NCBI RefSeq assembly: GCF_028689785.1
Contig: NZ_JAQVCN010000007.1
Location: 1-64,000, forward strand
Direction of reading: 5' to 3'
Origin: Zoogloea sp.
Lineage (GTDB): Bacteria > Pseudomonadota > Gammaproteobacteria > Burkholderiales > Rhodocyclaceae
Length of the DNA stretch: 64,000 nt
Shown here piece after piece: positions 8,839 through 19,160 of this stretch; the stretch's first letter is position 1; every line of letters starts with the position of its first letter. Position numbers and translations under genes: made by a program. The notes beneath the pieces were generated by a model, which was not told where the DNA came from, searched no databases, and worked only from the letters and a program-made list of their open reading frames with translations.

Positions 8839-10383
8839 ATGGACATGAAAGTATCCAAGAAGCTCGGCCTCAAAGAGCGTTACACCATGATGACCCGGGA
8901 CCTGGCCTGGGACACCACCTTCCAGCCTATGGACAAGGTTTTCCCGCAGGTAGGCTACGAAGGCATCAAGATCCACGACTGGAACGCCTGGGAAGACCCC
9001 TTCCGGCTGACCATGGACGCCTACTGGAAATATCAGGCCGAGAAGGAGCGCAAGCTCTACGCCATCCTCGACGCCTTCAACCAGAACAACGGCCACCTGT
9101 CGGTGACCGACGCCCGCTACATCAACGTGCTCAAGCTCTTTCTGGGCTCCACCCCGCCCCTGGAGCTGATGGCTGCACGCGGCTTCAGCATGGTGGCCCG
9201 GCAGATGGTGGGCGCCGGCCCCCGTGTGGCCTGCATGATGCAGTCGGTGGATGAGTACCGCCACTTCCAGACCCAGATCCACTCCATCAGCAACTACAAC
9301 CGCTTCTACAACGGCCTGGACGAGTTCGCCCACCAGCAGTCGCGCATGTGGTACCTGTCGGACGGCAAGTCCTTCTTCGACGACGCCATCACCGCCGGCC
9401 CCTTCGAGTTCATGGTGGCCATCGGCTTCGCCTTCGAGTACGTGCTGACCAACATCCTGTTCGTGCCCTTCATCTCGGGCGCCGCCTACAACGGCGACAT
9501 GGCAGCCATGACCGTGGGTTTCTCGGCCCAGTCTGACGAGGCCCGCCACATGACCCTGGGCCTGGAGTGCATCAAGTTCATGCTTGAGCAGGACCCGGAC
9601 AATCTGCCCATCGTGCAACGCTGGATCGACAAATGGACCTGGCGCGGCACCCGCAAGCTGGCCTCGGTGGGCATGATGATGGACTACATGCTGCCCAAGC
9701 GGATCATGAGCTTCAAGGAAGCCTGGGAGATCTACTTCGAGCAGAACGGCACCGCCCTGTTCACCGACCTGGCCCGTTACGGCGTCAAGGTGCCCAAGTG
9801 CTTCGACCAAACCATCGAAGAGAAGGAGCACATCACCCACCAGTCGTGGATCGGCTTCTACATGAAGCCCGACGCCACGCCCTTCCACACCTGGATGCCC
9901 CAGCCCGAAGAGCTCGACTGGCTGTCCGAGAAGTACCCCAACACCTTCGACACGTATTACCGCCCGGTGTACGAGCACTGGATCGCCCAGGAGAAGGCCG
10001 GCAAGCGCTTCAACAACAAGACCCAGCCCATGAACTGCCAGGTCTGCGTGTCCACCATCAAGTTCAACGAGCCCGGCGACCCGATGGAGATGTGCTTCCG
10101 CGAGACGGTGTACAAGGGCGAGAAATTCCATTTCTGCTCGGACCACTGCAGGGAGATCTTCGAGGACGAACCCGAAAAGTACGTGCAGACCTTCATCTCC
10201 TCCCACGCCGCCCTGCAGGGCAAGTGCGAGCCAGAGGGCACTGACGTCAACGCCCACGACTACCGCCCGGGTGCCCGCATGCACGCCTACTGGCGCATGG
10301 ACAAGCGCGCCAGCGGTGACTTCAACGGCTCGGAAGATCAGAAGAACTTTGCCAAATGGCGTGCCCAGGCCACCCAGAACTGA
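8839..10383 (+). CDS. dmpN: Phenol hydroxylase oxygenase alpha subunit P3 (diiron catalytic subunit)
   Basis: A 514-residue catalytic subunit. The carboxylate-bridged diiron centre is visible as two ExxH pairs: DEYRHFQ near residue 137 and DEARHMTLG near 234, each with the expected upstream helix glutamate region. The C-terminal part carries a YHS-type domain with cysteines (NCQVCVSTIKF, CFRETVYKGEKFHFCSDHC), normal for DmpN-type alpha subunits. It hydroxylates phenol to catechol with O2 and electrons from DmpP. An AAGGAGAGA site precedes the ATG. Substrate range (phenol, cresols, toluene, benzene) cannot be told from sequence alone. Confidence 0.95.
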   Translation: MDMKVSKKLGLKERYTMMTRDLAWDTTFQPMDKVFPQVGYEGIKIHDWNAWEDPFRLTMDAYWKYQAEKERKLYAILDAFNQNNGHLSVTDARYINVLKLFLGSTPPLELMAARGFSMVARQMVGAGPRVACMMQSVDEYRHFQTQIHSISNYNRFYNGLDEFAHQQSRMWYLSDGKSFFDDAITAGPFEFMVAIGFAFEYVLTNILFVPFISGAAYNGDMAAMTVGFSAQSDEARHMTLGLECIKFMLEQDPDNLPIVQRWIDKWTWRGTRKLASVGMMMDYMLPKRIMSFKEAWEIYFEQNGTALFTDLARYGVKVPKCFDQTIEEKEHITHQSWIGFYMKPDATPFHTWMPQPEELDWLSEKYPNTFDTYYRPVYEHWIAQEKAGKRFNNKTQPMNCQVCVSTIKFNEPGDPMEMCFRETVYKGEKFHFCSDHCREIFEDEPEKYVQTFISSHAALQGKCEPEGTDVNAHDYRPGARMHAYWRMDKRASGDFNGSEDQKNFAKWRAQATQN

Positions 10384-10393
10384 GGAACGGATC

Positions 10394-10756
10394 ATGACCC
10401 TGCTGAAAACCCTGGCCCCTTACGATTTTCCCTCCAGCGACGCCGTCGAGAACTACGCCGGCCGCCAGCTCCTGTACATCAATTGGGAGCGCCACCGCAT
10501 GTTCTCCCGGCCGTTCGTGCTGGCCCTGGCGCCCGAGACGCTCTTTGGCGAGATCATCGACACCCACATGACCGACTGCTTCAGCTACCACCCCGACTGG
10601 GCGCAGATCGACTGGCGCGCGGTGCGTTGGCTCAACGGCAGTCGCCCCGTCGTGCTCGACCGCAACAAGAGCCTGGCCGACAACGGCATCGGCCACAAGG
10701 ACCTGATCCGCCTCATCACCCCGGGGCTGGACGGCATCGCTGGCTCGGGCTATTGA
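10394..10756 (+). CDS. dmpO: Phenol hydroxylase oxygenase gamma subunit P4
   Basis: A 120-residue protein with the DmpO pattern: PYDFPSSDAVENYAGRQLLY, FVLALAPETLFGEIID and DNGIGHKDLIRL. It is the small gamma subunit of the (LNO)2 hydroxylase. The ATG at 10394 is preceded by GAGGAACGG overlapping the dmpN stop region; a longer reading from 10271 lies inside dmpN and is rejected. The gap to dmpP is 10 bp. Confidence 0.92.
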   Translation: MTLLKTLAPYDFPSSDAVENYAGRQLLYINWERHRMFSRPFVLALAPETLFGEIIDTHMTDCFSYHPDWAQIDWRAVRWLNGSRPVVLDRNKSLADNGIGHKDLIRLITPGLDGIAGSGY

Positions 10757-10766
10757 GGACGGCGCC

Positions 10767-11828
10767 ATGAGCTACGAGCTGACCATCGAACCCCTCGGCC
10801 GCAGCATCGAGGTCGAGGAGGGCCAGACCATCCTCGACGCCGCCCTGCGCGCCGGTATATTCCTGCCCCACGCCTGTGGCCAGGGCTACTGTGCCACCTG
10901 CAAGGTCACCGTAACCGACGGAGAGGTGGACCACGGCAACGCATCCAACTTTGCCCTGATGGACTACGAGCGGGACGAAGGCAAGGTGCTGGCCTGCTGC
11001 GCAAGGCTGGAGTCCGACCTGGTCATCGAGGCCGAGATCGAGACCGACGACGACGCCCGCGACATCCCCGTGCGGGACTACCACGGCGTCGTCAGCCGCA
11101 TCGAGAACCTCACCCCCACCATCAAGGGCATCTGGATCAAGCTGGATGAGGGCGAAACCCTGGATTTCCAGGCCGGCCAGTACGTCAACCTCAACCTGCC
11201 CGGCGAGCTGGGCTTCCGCGCCTTCTCCCTGGCCAGCCCGCCCTCCGCCGGCAACGAGATCGAGCTGAATATCCGCATCGTTCCCGGTGGTGCCGGCACC
11301 ACCTGGATACACCAGACGCTGCAGGTGGGGGACCGCCTGACTCTGACCGGGCCCTATGGCCGCTTCTTCGTGCATCGCTCGGCGGGCCTGCCGTCCCTGT
11401 TCATGGCCGGCGGCTCGGGGCTGTCCAGCCCACGCGCGATGATTCTCGGCCTGCTGGAGGAGGGCTCGGTCTTGCCCATCACCCTGGTCTACGGCGCCCG
11501 CAACCAGGCCGAGCTGTACTACCACCAGGAGTTCGTCGAGTTGGCCGCCCGGCATCCGCACTTCAGTTATGTGCCCGCGCTCTCCGAAGAGCCGGCCGGC
11601 AGCGATTGGCAGGGCTTCCGCGGCTATGTGCACGAGGCTGCCAAAGCCCACTTCGACAATGACTTCCGCGGTCGAAAGGCCTATCTGTGTGGTCCCCCGA
11701 TCATGATCGAAGCCTGCATCTCGACGCTGATGCAGGGGCGCCTGTTCGAGCGGGATATCTACACCGAAAAATTCTTCTCCGCTGCCGACGCCCAGCAGGT
11801 GCGCAGCCCGCTGTTCAAACGCGTCTGA
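10767..11828 (+). CDS. dmpP: Phenol hydroxylase NADH reductase subunit P5
   Basis: A 353-residue electron-transfer flavoprotein. The N-terminal plant-type ferredoxin domain (residues 1-90) shows the cysteine set of a [2Fe-2S] cluster in HACGQGYCATCKV with a further cysteine pair at VLACCARLE. An FAD-binding domain follows (RAFSLASPP near 150) and then the NAD domain (FMAGGSGLSSPRAMI near 212 and YLCGPPIMIEACI near 310). It passes electrons from NADH to the diiron oxygenase. It is the last gene of the operon and a strong terminator follows 47 bp after its stop. Confidence 0.95.
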   Translation: MSYELTIEPLGRSIEVEEGQTILDAALRAGIFLPHACGQGYCATCKVTVTDGEVDHGNASNFALMDYERDEGKVLACCARLESDLVIEAEIETDDDARDIPVRDYHGVVSRIENLTPTIKGIWIKLDEGETLDFQAGQYVNLNLPGELGFRAFSLASPPSAGNEIELNIRIVPGGAGTTWIHQTLQVGDRLTLTGPYGRFFVHRSAGLPSLFMAGGSGLSSPRAMILGLLEEGSVLPITLVYGARNQAELYYHQEFVELAARHPHFSYVPALSEEPAGSDWQGFRGYVHEAAKAHFDNDFRGRKAYLCGPPIMIEACISTLMQGRLFERDIYTEKFFSAADAQQVRSPLFKRV

Positions 11829-11875
11829 TCTCCCTTCTTCCCTGTGTCGTCCCCTCCCGGGGGGCGGCTTGAATC

Positions 11876-11912
11876 GGGTATCCGCCCTGGTGGCGGGTAC
11901 CCGCTTTTTTTT
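11876..11912 (+). terminator. Rho-independent terminator of the phenol hydroxylase operon
   Basis: An 11-bp stem (GGGTATCCGCC at 11876-11886 with GGCGGGTACCC at 11892-11902, one G-U pair) is followed by GC and eight T. It cleanly separates the catabolic operon from the chemotaxis cluster. Confidence 0.85.
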
Positions 11913-12140
11913 GGTTCATCGCGGGATCTGGGGGAAGTAGTGGTTGGCGGTTCGCTGCTTCCGTCCCTCACTGAAGGCCTTTCGCACCGCCCCCGATGTG
12001 GGCGCTGCGGCAGCGACTGTGTCCTGCTTCGCGAGCGCCAGCAAGGCTTGGTGCGCGATCGAGACTGGTTCGATCGACGCGTTTGGCTGGATGTGCCACC
12101 GAGGGGCTTTTACGTGCATTCCGAAGTCCTCTGCAGCTCC

Positions 12141-12167
12141 TTCAGAAAGCAGTCCTGCCGCCGTAAA
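12141..12167 (+). promoter_or_regulatory. Weak candidate sigma-28 promoter upstream of cheW
   Basis: TTCAGAAA (12141-12148), an exact 11-bp spacer and GCCGTAAA (12160-12167) lie 28 bp before the cheW ATG. The -10 element matches six of eight positions of GCCGATAA, but the -35 element is poor. The location fits, so it is listed as a weak candidate. Confidence 0.35.
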
Positions 12168-12195
12168 TGGATCATTCCCAACGAGGAGTGTTGTC

Positions 12196-12699
12196 ATGCT
12201 GCAGGCTGCCCAGACCGCGACCGGTCAGGAGTCGGATGAGTCCGGCTTCGCCCAGGAACTCCTGACTTTTACCCTTGGTGCCGAGGAGTATGCGATCGAT
12301 ATCCTGAAGGTTCAGGAGATTCGTGGCTACGACGCCGTCACAACCATCGCGAATGCTCCAGGCTTCATAAAGGGCGTCATCAATCTCCGCGGCACCATCG
12401 TCCCAATCGTTGATCTGCGTATCAAGTTTGCCGTCGGCGTGGCGGAGTACACGCCCTTCACGGTCGTGATCATCCTGAACATCGGGGGGCGGGTCGTCGG
12501 CATGGTCGTGGATGCCGTTTCTGATGTGATCGCCCTTAAGGCGGATCAGATCCGTCCTGCGCCAGATTTTGCGTCTTCTGTCGATACGGCGTACATCATG
12601 GGCCTGGGGGCGCTTGGGGAGCGGATGCTGATCGTCGTGGATATCGAGCGACTGATGCTTTCTAGCGAGATGGCGCTGGTTGACGAAGCGACCCACTGA
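12196..12699 (+). CDS. cheW: Chemotaxis coupling protein CheW
   Basis: A 167-residue CheW adaptor consisting of one SH3-like double-barrel domain (about residues 20-155): [39 protein letters not shown] and a closing [14 protein letters not shown]. CheW links receptors to the kinase CheA in the signalling array. The ATG at 12196 follows a GAGGAG at 8 bp. An upstream in-frame extension to 11944 is rejected because it has no family similarity. It opens the chemotaxis cluster, 14 bp before the first receptor gene. Confidence 0.92.
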   Translation: MLQAAQTATGQESDESGFAQELLTFTLGAEEYAIDILKVQEIRGYDAVTTIANAPGFIKGVINLRGTIVPIVDLRIKFAVGVAEYTPFTVVIILNIGGRVVGMVVDAVSDVIALKADQIRPAPDFASSVDTAYIMGLGALGERMLIVVDIERLMLSSEMALVDEATH

Positions 12700-12713
12700 G
12701 CGCAGGTGCAACC

Positions 12714-15700
12714 ATGAGTGCATTTTTCTCTCCAGCAGTTGGCGTAATGAACCGGCTGTCTGTTCAAGGAAAGCTTTTCCTGCTCGGGCTGATTGCTTTG
12801 ATTCCCGTTGTGGTACTGGCTTTCATGCTGCTTGGTCGGATCAATACCGACATCGATTTCACCGTTAAGGAAACCCAGGCGGTTCCAATGGTGATGCCTG
12901 CACGGCAGTTGATGCAGGCTGTGCAAGCCCATCGGGGTGTATCGCAGAGCGTCATTGGCGGTGATACATCTCTTTCGGCCCGGCTTGGAGATCTTCGCGC
13001 ACAGGTTGAACAGGCTCTCCAGGCGGGTGATTTGGTGAACGAGCGCTTGGGCGTGGCCCTTGGGACGACGTCTGAGTGGAGCGCGATCCGCAAGGGGTGG
13101 GCTGAGCTCCAGGCAAAGGCGGTGGCCGTTGGTGCTGTCGATAGTTTCCGCCTCCACTCCGACTACATCCAGGCTGTCAGGGCCTTCGTTGCGCTCGTTG
13201 CGGACAATACCAACGCGACGCTGGATCCTGAGCTGGAAAGCTACTACCTGATGGATCTCTTCGTCAGTCGTCTTCCTGATCTGACCGAAGATGCGGGGCG
13301 CTTGCGAGCCTTGGGTACGGCTTTGGCGTTTCGGCGGCAGAGTACGGAGAACGAGCGCATTGAGATGCATGTGCTGCTCCGGCGCATCTCGGACGGCCGT
13401 GGTGCGATTGATTCCTCGGCCGTGAAGGCGGGTGCCAATGATGCGGTTCTCCGTGCGACTCTTGAGGCGCCTCGGAAGCAGGTGGATGCCGACGTCCGCG
13501 CATTGGTGTCGCTGGTTGAGGAGCGCCTTCTCAAGCCGGCGGAGATCGCCGTTGCTCCTCCACAGGTGTTTGAGGTGGGTTCGAAGGCAGTCGATGGCGC
13601 CTACGCCTTCCTTGATGTGGCTGCCAGGGAGTTTGACCAGCACCTCGCCCGTCGCCTTGCACGCCTGGAGAATGCCCGCCTGACGGCGATTGGCGTGATT
13701 GTGGGGAGCATCGTGCTGGCGCTCTACCTCTTCCTGGGCTTTCGCCGCGCGATGCTCCACGGCATCGAGCAGATCCAGGGGGGGCTGGAAAGGATGGGGC
13801 AAGGGGCTCTCGACGTGCCTTTGGCTGTTGTGTCCCGGGATGCCTTTGGCGAAATTGCCAATTCCCTGAACGAGATGCAGACCAATCTGCGCGTGCGCCT
13901 GAACGAAGAGTACGAAGCTGCTGCGGGGAATTTGCGAATCCGTAACGCCCTCGACAAGGCGTCAACCAACATCATGCTGGCCGATAACGACGGTCAGATC
14001 GTCTATTGCAACAACTCCGTTCTTGCGATGCTCCAGGATGCTGAAGGCGATATCCGCAAGGAACTGCCGGAGTTCTCGGTCAAAGAGCTGCTCGGGCGCA
14101 ATTTCGATTCCTTCCACAAGAATCCTGCCCACCAGAGGGGCCTCCTTGGCGCCCTGAAGGCTGAGCATCGGGCTACGGTGCGTGTCGGGGGGAGAGTCTT
14201 TTCCCTGGTGGCGAACCCGGTGATGAACGCGCAAGGCGTACGTCTTGGGTCTGTGGTCGAGTGGCAGGATCGGACTGGCGAGGTGCGTATCGAGCAGGAA
14301 CTGGCGGATCTCCTCACGGGCGCTTTGGGGGGGGACTTCGCGCGCAGGCTGAGCCTTGAGGGCAAGAGCGGCTTCCTGGCTACCTTGTCGGAAGGCATGA
14401 ACAACCTGATGGGGATTGTTTCCACCAATCTCGAGGACATCGCCCGAGTGTTGAATGCGATAGCGCGGGGCGATCTGACGGAGAAGATCACGGCGGAGTA
14501 CGGAGGAACGTTCGGGCAGTTGAAGGACGACACGAACACGACGGTTGAGCGGCTGCGGGAGGTAGTGGGTCAGATCAAGGAGGCGTCGGAGTCGATCAAC
14601 GTTGCGGCGCAGGAGATCTCTGCGGGGAACTCGGATCTTTCGTCACGTACGGAAGAGCAGGCCAGTAGCCTGGAAGAGACGGCGAGCTCGATGGAGCAGC
14701 TGAACGCGACGGTACGTCAGAACGCGGACAACGCTCGGCAGGCGAAGGAGCTCGCGGGTTCGAGCAACGAAGTGGCGGAGCAGGGCGGTGCGATGGTGGG
14801 TCGTGTGGTCGAGACGATGGGCTCGATCCAGGAAAGCGCGAAGAAGATCGCCGACATCATCGGTGTGATCGATTCGATCGCGTTCCAGACGAACATTCTG
14901 GCGCTCAACGCGGCGGTGGAAGCGGCGCGTGCGGGCGAGCAGGGGCGCGGGTTTGCGGTGGTGGCGAGCGAAGTGCGTAGCCTTGCCCAGCGCAGCGCGC
15001 AGGCGGCGCGTGAGATCAAGGCGCTGATCGCCGACAGCGTGGACAAGGTGGAGGATGGTGCGAAGCTGGTGAATGAGGCGGGTCAGACGATGGAGGAAGT
15101 GGTGTCGAACTTCCAGAAGCTGTCGTCGCTGGTGACGGAGATAGCGGAGGCGAGCTCGGAGCAGAGCAGCGGGATTGAGCAGGTGACGCAGGCCGTGGGC
15201 CAGATGGACGAGGTGACGCAGCAGAATGCGGCGCTGGTCGAAGAGGCCGCGGCAGCAGCCGAGAGCCTTGAAGATCAGGCTCAGAATCTGGTCCGTGCGG
15301 TGAGCCGTTTCCGTCTGGTGCCTGCTACAGGGGCTGCCAGCGCGGGAAGTCTCGATTTTGACGGCGTAATCCAGGCCCACATGGGCTGGAAGCACAAGCT
15401 GCGCAGTTTCCTGGCCGGCGAGGGCGAAGCTCTGGATCCAGTTGTGGTTTCCCGGGACGACAAATGCGTGCTGGGGTGCTGGATCCATGGAGAAGGCAAG
15501 CGTTATGCCGACGATTCCGGCTTTGTCCAGCTCAGTACCAAGCATGCAGACTTCCATCGCTGCGCCGGTGCGGTGATTCGTGCCAAGCAGGCCGGAGATG
15601 CGGCTGCCGCCGAGCGGCTGCTGCTCAATGATTTCGCCATCCTGTCCGACGAAACGATCCAGGAAATCCGGAAGCTCAAGCAGCGCCAGACGGCTGAGCA

Positions 15701-15854
15701 GCCGCCTGCTCCTGTGCCTCAGCCCGCGCCGGCTGAGAGGGAGCGTATGGCCGGGCCGGCAAAAACAATGAAGGTGGCCAAGCTTGGAGCGCCGTTGCCG
15801 AAGGTCAAACGCCATGCCTCGAATCTTGCTGAGGCGGAGTGGGAAGAGTTCTGA
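12714..15854 (+). CDS. Methyl-accepting chemotaxis protein with PAS and CZB domains
   Basis: A 1046-residue transmembrane receptor. Helix one is at about residues 22-45, a periplasmic helical domain of about 270 residues follows, and helix two is near 323-343. Then come HAMP (about 345-395), a PAS domain (410-525, [19 protein letters not shown]) and a second HAMP-like segment ([14 protein letters not shown]). The methyl-accepting signalling domain has the hairpin tip [24 protein letters not shown] zinc-binding domain follows near 883-950 ([29 protein letters not shown]). The protein ends in EWEEF, a CheR/CheB-tethering pentapeptide. CZB domains bind zinc and respond to oxidants such as hypochlorite in characterised cases. 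Residues 574-854 are encoded by DNA almost identical to that in the next gene. Confidence 0.93.
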   Translation: MSAFFSPAVGVMNRLSVQGKLFLLGLIALIPVVVLAFMLLGRINTDIDFTVKETQAVPMVMPARQLMQAVQAHRGVSQSVIGGDTSLSARLGDLRAQVEQALQAGDLVNERLGVALGTTSEWSAIRKGWAELQAKAVAVGAVDSFRLHSDYIQAVRAFVALVADNTNATLDPELESYYLMDLFVSRLPDLTEDAGRLRALGTALAFRRQSTENERIEMHVLLRRISDGRGAIDSSAVKAGANDAVLRATLEAPRKQVDADVRALVSLVEERLLKPAEIAVAPPQVFEVGSKAVDGAYAFLDVAAREFDQHLARRLARLENARLTAIGVIVGSIVLALYLFLGFRRAMLHGIEQIQGGLERMGQGALDVPLAVVSRDAFGEIANSLNEMQTNLRVRLNEEYEAAAGNLRIRNALDKASTNIMLADNDGQIVYCNNSVLAMLQDAEGDIRKELPEFSVKELLGRNFDSFHKNPAHQRGLLGALKAEHRATVRVGGRVFSLVANPVMNAQGVRLGSVVEWQDRTGEVRIEQELADLLTGALGGDFARRLSLEGKSGFLATLSEGMNNLMGIVSTNLEDIARVLNAIARGDLTEKITAEYGGTFGQLKDDTNTTVERLREVVGQIKEASESINVAAQEISAGNSDLSSRTEEQASSLEETASSMEQLNATVRQNADNARQAKELAGSSNEVAEQGGAMVGRVVETMGSIQESAKKIADIIGVIDSIAFQTNILALNAAVEAARAGEQGRGFAVVASEVRSLAQRSAQAAREIKALIADSVDKVEDGAKLVNEAGQTMEEVVSNFQKLSSLVTEIAEASSEQSSGIEQVTQAVGQMDEVTQQNAALVEEAAAAAESLEDQAQNLVRAVSRFRLVPATGAASAGSLDFDGVIQAHMGWKHKLRSFLAGEGEALDPVVVSRDDKCVLGCWIHGEGKRYADDSGFVQLSTKHADFHRCAGAVIRAKQAGDAAAAERLLLNDFAILSDETIQEIRKLKQRQTAEQPPAPVPQPAPAERERMAGPAKTMKVAKLGAPLPKVKRHASNLAEAEWEEF
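14434..15277 (+). repeat. 844-bp direct repeat, copy 1 (receptor signalling module)
   Basis: Aligned by eye at a constant offset of 3662 bp to 18096-18939. The two copies are identical except for C at 15248 versus T at 18910. The unit encodes the last HAMP and the whole methyl-accepting signalling domain. Similarity stops sharply at both ends. Confidence 0.97.
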
Positions 15855-15904
15855 TTCGTCGAGCTTGTACGCATGGCGATCGTCAGGTCAAGTGGGAGTA
15901 AGCA

Positions 15905-18900
15905 ATGAAAATCAACATGCCCGTTACCCAGCGTGAGTGGGAGTTGGGTGATGCCGATCTGATCGTGTCAAAGACCGACCTCAAGGGGCAGATCACCTAC
16001 ATCAACCAGGATTTCGTCCGCATCAGTGGCTTCAGTGAGGATGAACTGATCGGCCAGCCGCACAACATGGTGCGCCATCCGGATATGCCCGTAGAGGCGT
16101 TTGAGGATATGTGGCGGGCCCTAAAGGCCGGGCGTCCTTGGGTGGGGTTGGTGAAGAACCGTTGCAAGAACGGCGATTTCTACTGGGTGGTGGCCCATGC
16201 GACTCCGATTATCGAGAACGGGCAGGTGATCGGCTACATGTCGGTTCGGCGCAAGGCCGAGCCGGCACAGATCAAGGAGGCTGAAGCGGCCTATGCGCTC
16301 TTTCGCAATGGAAAGGCCGGGGGCCGGAAGATCATCAACGGTCAGGTCTGCACTCCGAGTGTGCTGTCCAGGCTGGGGGAGCGTCTGGCGGGCCTGTCCT
16401 TGGCAACCCGGGCGGCTGTTGCGGCAACCATCGCACTTGCCGTGATCCTCGGGGCAGGCTCTCTGATCATGCGGGATCGTGCGACGGATGCACTTGAAAG
16501 TCAGGGGCTGGCCGTCGTCTCTGAAAAGGTCCGCCTGGTGCGGGCGATGGTTGAGTCCAAAGCCCAGGGGCTGCGTGTCGAGACTGAGCGGCTCAACGAC
16601 ATGTTCGCCTCCGGCTTCACCGAAAATTTCTCGGTGAATGCGAGCACTGAGGGGGTGCCCGTGCTCATGCATGGTGGGACGGTGATGAACCTGCGGAGCC
16701 AGGAGGTTGATCGGTTTACGGCTGGCAGCGGAGCCGTTGCGACACTGTTTGCCCGTAAGGGTGATGATTTTTATCGTGTCGCCACCTCAGTGAAGAAGGA
16801 GAGCGGCGAGCGGGCCGTCGGGACTACCCTCGCTCATGAAAACCCCGCCTATGCGCGCTTGCTGGCCGGTGAGCGCTACGTTGGGAAGGCCCTGTTGTTT
16901 GGCAAGGATACGTACACCGGCTATGCCCCGATCAAGGATGCGGCGGGAAAGGTGATTGGGGCGACCTTCGTCGGGCGGAATTTCTCGGATGAGCTTGCGG
17001 CCCTGCGCAAGGCCATAAAGGAGGTTCGTTTTGGTGAGTCGGGCTACGCTTATGTGCTCGATTCCACGCCGGGCAAGTCGTTCGGAACTCTCGTTGCCCA
17101 TCCGGCCAAGGAAGGCCAGAGCGTGATCGACTCAAAGGATGCCAACGGACGTACCTTCATCCGCGAGATCCTAGAGCGCAAGAGTGGAGTGATTCACTAC
17201 CCCTGGCTGAACGCCGAGCTCAACGAGAGCGTCTCGCGGGAAAAGGTGGTGGCTTTCGATGCCTTCCCCGAGTGGAACTGGGTGATCGCCGGTGGCACTT
17301 ATGTGGATGAGTTTGAGGGCGTAGCCCGAAGCATCGGCTTGATGCTGCTGGTAATGGGGTTGAGCGCTGCGCTGGTGTTGGCCGTGCTGATCTTCACCCT
17401 CATGCGCACCCTCGTGGCACGGCCTCTGAAGGCCATGGTGGATACGGCCCAGAACGTCGCAGCCGGGAATTATCGCAATGCCATCGATGTGGGGCGCAAT
17501 GACGAGATCGGCCGGGTCTTGCAGGCGCTGGAGTCGATGCAGGTGCGGCTGTGCAGCGATATCGCCGAGCAGAAGCGGGCCAGCGACGAGAATGCGCGTA
17601 TCCGTCAGGCCCTGGATTGCGTCGAAACGAATGTGCGGATTGCAGATCCCTGCGGCCGGGTCATTTACGCCAACCCGGCACTTCTCAAGACCATCCGGAG
17701 CATCGAGGCGGAAATCCGCAAGGAGGCGCCGGGATTCAGTGCCGACAGCTTTGTGGGAAGCAGTATCGGGCGGCTCTACGCGGACCCCGAGGCAGCCCTC
17801 AAGCGCCTGGCTGCCTTGGTCCAGACCACCCGCACCCAGATGGTGATCGGCGGGCGGACCTTCGACGTGGTGACCAGCCCCATTCTGAATGCTGCCGGCG
17901 AGCGTCTTGGGTCGGTTGGCGAATGGCGCGATCGTACCGACGAGCTGCTGGCTGAGAAGGAGGTGCAGGCCCTGGTGGCTTCTGCTGCAGATGGCGATTT
18001 CTCGGTAAGGCTGGCGGCAGAGGGCAAGCTTGGGTTCTTCCGCGATCTGTCCGAGGGGCTCAATCGCCTCATGCAAGGTGTGGCTGGCAGTCTGCAGGAC
18101 ATCGCCCGAGTGTTGAATGCGATAGCGCGGGGCGATCTGACGGAGAAGATCACGGCGGAGTACGGAGGAACGTTCGGGCAGTTGAAGGACGACACGAACA
18201 CGACGGTTGAGCGGCTGCGGGAGGTAGTGGGTCAGATCAAGGAGGCGTCGGAGTCGATCAACGTTGCGGCGCAGGAGATCTCTGCGGGGAACTCGGATCT
18301 TTCGTCACGTACGGAAGAGCAGGCCAGTAGCCTGGAAGAGACGGCGAGCTCGATGGAGCAGCTGAACGCGACGGTACGTCAGAACGCGGACAACGCTCGG
18401 CAGGCGAAGGAGCTCGCGGGTTCGAGCAACGAAGTGGCGGAGCAGGGCGGTGCGATGGTGGGTCGTGTGGTCGAGACGATGGGCTCGATCCAGGAAAGCG
18501 CGAAGAAGATCGCCGACATCATCGGTGTGATCGATTCGATCGCGTTCCAGACGAACATTCTGGCGCTCAACGCGGCGGTGGAAGCGGCGCGTGCGGGCGA
18601 GCAGGGGCGCGGGTTTGCGGTGGTGGCGAGCGAAGTGCGTAGCCTTGCCCAGCGCAGCGCGCAGGCGGCGCGTGAGATCAAGGCGCTGATCGCCGACAGC
18701 GTGGACAAGGTGGAGGATGGTGCGAAGCTGGTGAATGAGGCGGGTCAGACGATGGAGGAAGTGGTGTCGAACTTCCAGAAGCTGTCGTCGCTGGTGACGG
18801 AGATAGCGGAGGCGAGCTCGGAGCAGAGCAGCGGGATTGAGCAGGTGACGCAGGCCGTGGGCCAGATGGACGAGGTGACGCAGCAGAATGCGGCGCTGGT

Positions 18901-19147
18901 CGAAGAGGCTGCGGCAGCAGCCGAGAGCCTTGAAGATCAATCGCGCAGCTTGGTGCGCTCGGTGGCCATGTTCAGGCTCCAGGCTGGGAGTCCGCAGATT
19001 GCGCAGCCTGCCCCGGTTCCCGACAATGTTGCCCGTCTGCCTGAACGTGCTCGCCCGGCCACGCCCCGCCCAACAGCCGCGCCTCTGCCCAAGGTACGCA
19101 GAGCCGGTGGCGGGAGCGAGATCGACGACGAATGGGAAGAGTTCTGA
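15905..19147 (+). CDS. Methyl-accepting chemotaxis protein with N-terminal Aer-like PAS and Cache domains
   Basis: A 1080-residue receptor. It starts with a cytoplasmic Aer-type PAS (about residues 8-115, [20 protein letters not shown]), which in Aer binds FAD and reports redox state. A membrane helix (169-190) follows, then a periplasmic Cache domain of about 280 residues (with [20 protein letters not shown] and [11 protein letters not shown]), a second helix (476-500), HAMP, another PAS (580-690), a further HAMP and the signalling domain. It ends in EWEEF, the same tethering pentapeptide as the preceding receptor. Combining an intracellular redox PAS and an external Cache domain in one receptor suggests integration of energy state with an outside ligand. 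An AGTAAGCA start context precedes the ATG. From residue 731 the DNA is the second copy of the 844-bp repeat. Confidence 0.92.
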   Translation: MKINMPVTQREWELGDADLIVSKTDLKGQITYINQDFVRISGFSEDELIGQPHNMVRHPDMPVEAFEDMWRALKAGRPWVGLVKNRCKNGDFYWVVAHATPIIENGQVIGYMSVRRKAEPAQIKEAEAAYALFRNGKAGGRKIINGQVCTPSVLSRLGERLAGLSLATRAAVAATIALAVILGAGSLIMRDRATDALESQGLAVVSEKVRLVRAMVESKAQGLRVETERLNDMFASGFTENFSVNASTEGVPVLMHGGTVMNLRSQEVDRFTAGSGAVATLFARKGDDFYRVATSVKKESGERAVGTTLAHENPAYARLLAGERYVGKALLFGKDTYTGYAPIKDAAGKVIGATFVGRNFSDELAALRKAIKEVRFGESGYAYVLDSTPGKSFGTLVAHPAKEGQSVIDSKDANGRTFIREILERKSGVIHYPWLNAELNESVSREKVVAFDAFPEWNWVIAGGTYVDEFEGVARSIGLMLLVMGLSAALVLAVLIFTLMRTLVARPLKAMVDTAQNVAAGNYRNAIDVGRNDEIGRVLQALESMQVRLCSDIAEQKRASDENARIRQALDCVETNVRIADPCGRVIYANPALLKTIRSIEAEIRKEAPGFSADSFVGSSIGRLYADPEAALKRLAALVQTTRTQMVIGGRTFDVVTSPILNAAGERLGSVGEWRDRTDELLAEKEVQALVASAADGDFSVRLAAEGKLGFFRDLSEGLNRLMQGVAGSLQDIARVLNAIARGDLTEKITAEYGGTFGQLKDDTNTTVERLREVVGQIKEASESINVAAQEISAGNSDLSSRTEEQASSLEETASSMEQLNATVRQNADNARQAKELAGSSNEVAEQGGAMVGRVVETMGSIQESAKKIADIIGVIDSIAFQTNILALNAAVEAARAGEQGRGFAVVASEVRSLAQRSAQAAREIKALIADSVDKVEDGAKLVNEAGQTMEEVVSNFQKLSSLVTEIAEASSEQSSGIEQVTQAVGQMDEVTQQNAALVEEAAAAAESLEDQSRSLVRSVAMFRLQAGSPQIAQPAPVPDNVARLPERARPATPRPTAAPLPKVRRAGGGSEIDDEWEEF
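18096..18939 (+). repeat. 844-bp direct repeat, copy 2 (receptor signalling module)
   Basis: The partner of 14434-15277, with one mismatch seen in 844 bp. The flanking sequences that encode the upstream HAMP/PAS and downstream tails of the two receptors differ strongly, so only the signalling module is homogenised. Confidence 0.97.
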
Positions 19148-19160
19148 TAGGGGGTGAGTC

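Larger units (their letters stand above)
11829..12195. other. Intergenic region between dmpP and cheW
   Basis: This 367-bp gap holds the phenol operon terminator (11876-11912) and a weak sigma-28-like sequence close to cheW. Between about 11915 and 12140 I see no gene I can support. A 93-codon minus-strand reading ends in this gap and overlaps the cheW start, but it resembles no protein I know. Confidence 0.5.

Noticed and set aside
7909..10395. 828-codon open frame on the minus strand across dmpL-dmpN
   Set aside because: It lies fully antisense to clearly conserved phenol hydroxylase genes, and its Val/Gly/His/Leu-rich composition is what GC-rich codon bias yields on the opposite strand.
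11916..12197. 93-codon minus-strand frame in the dmpP-cheW gap
   Set aside because: It overlaps the cheW start, has no ribosome-binding site I trust and no family pattern. It could be a decayed gene, but I cannot support this.
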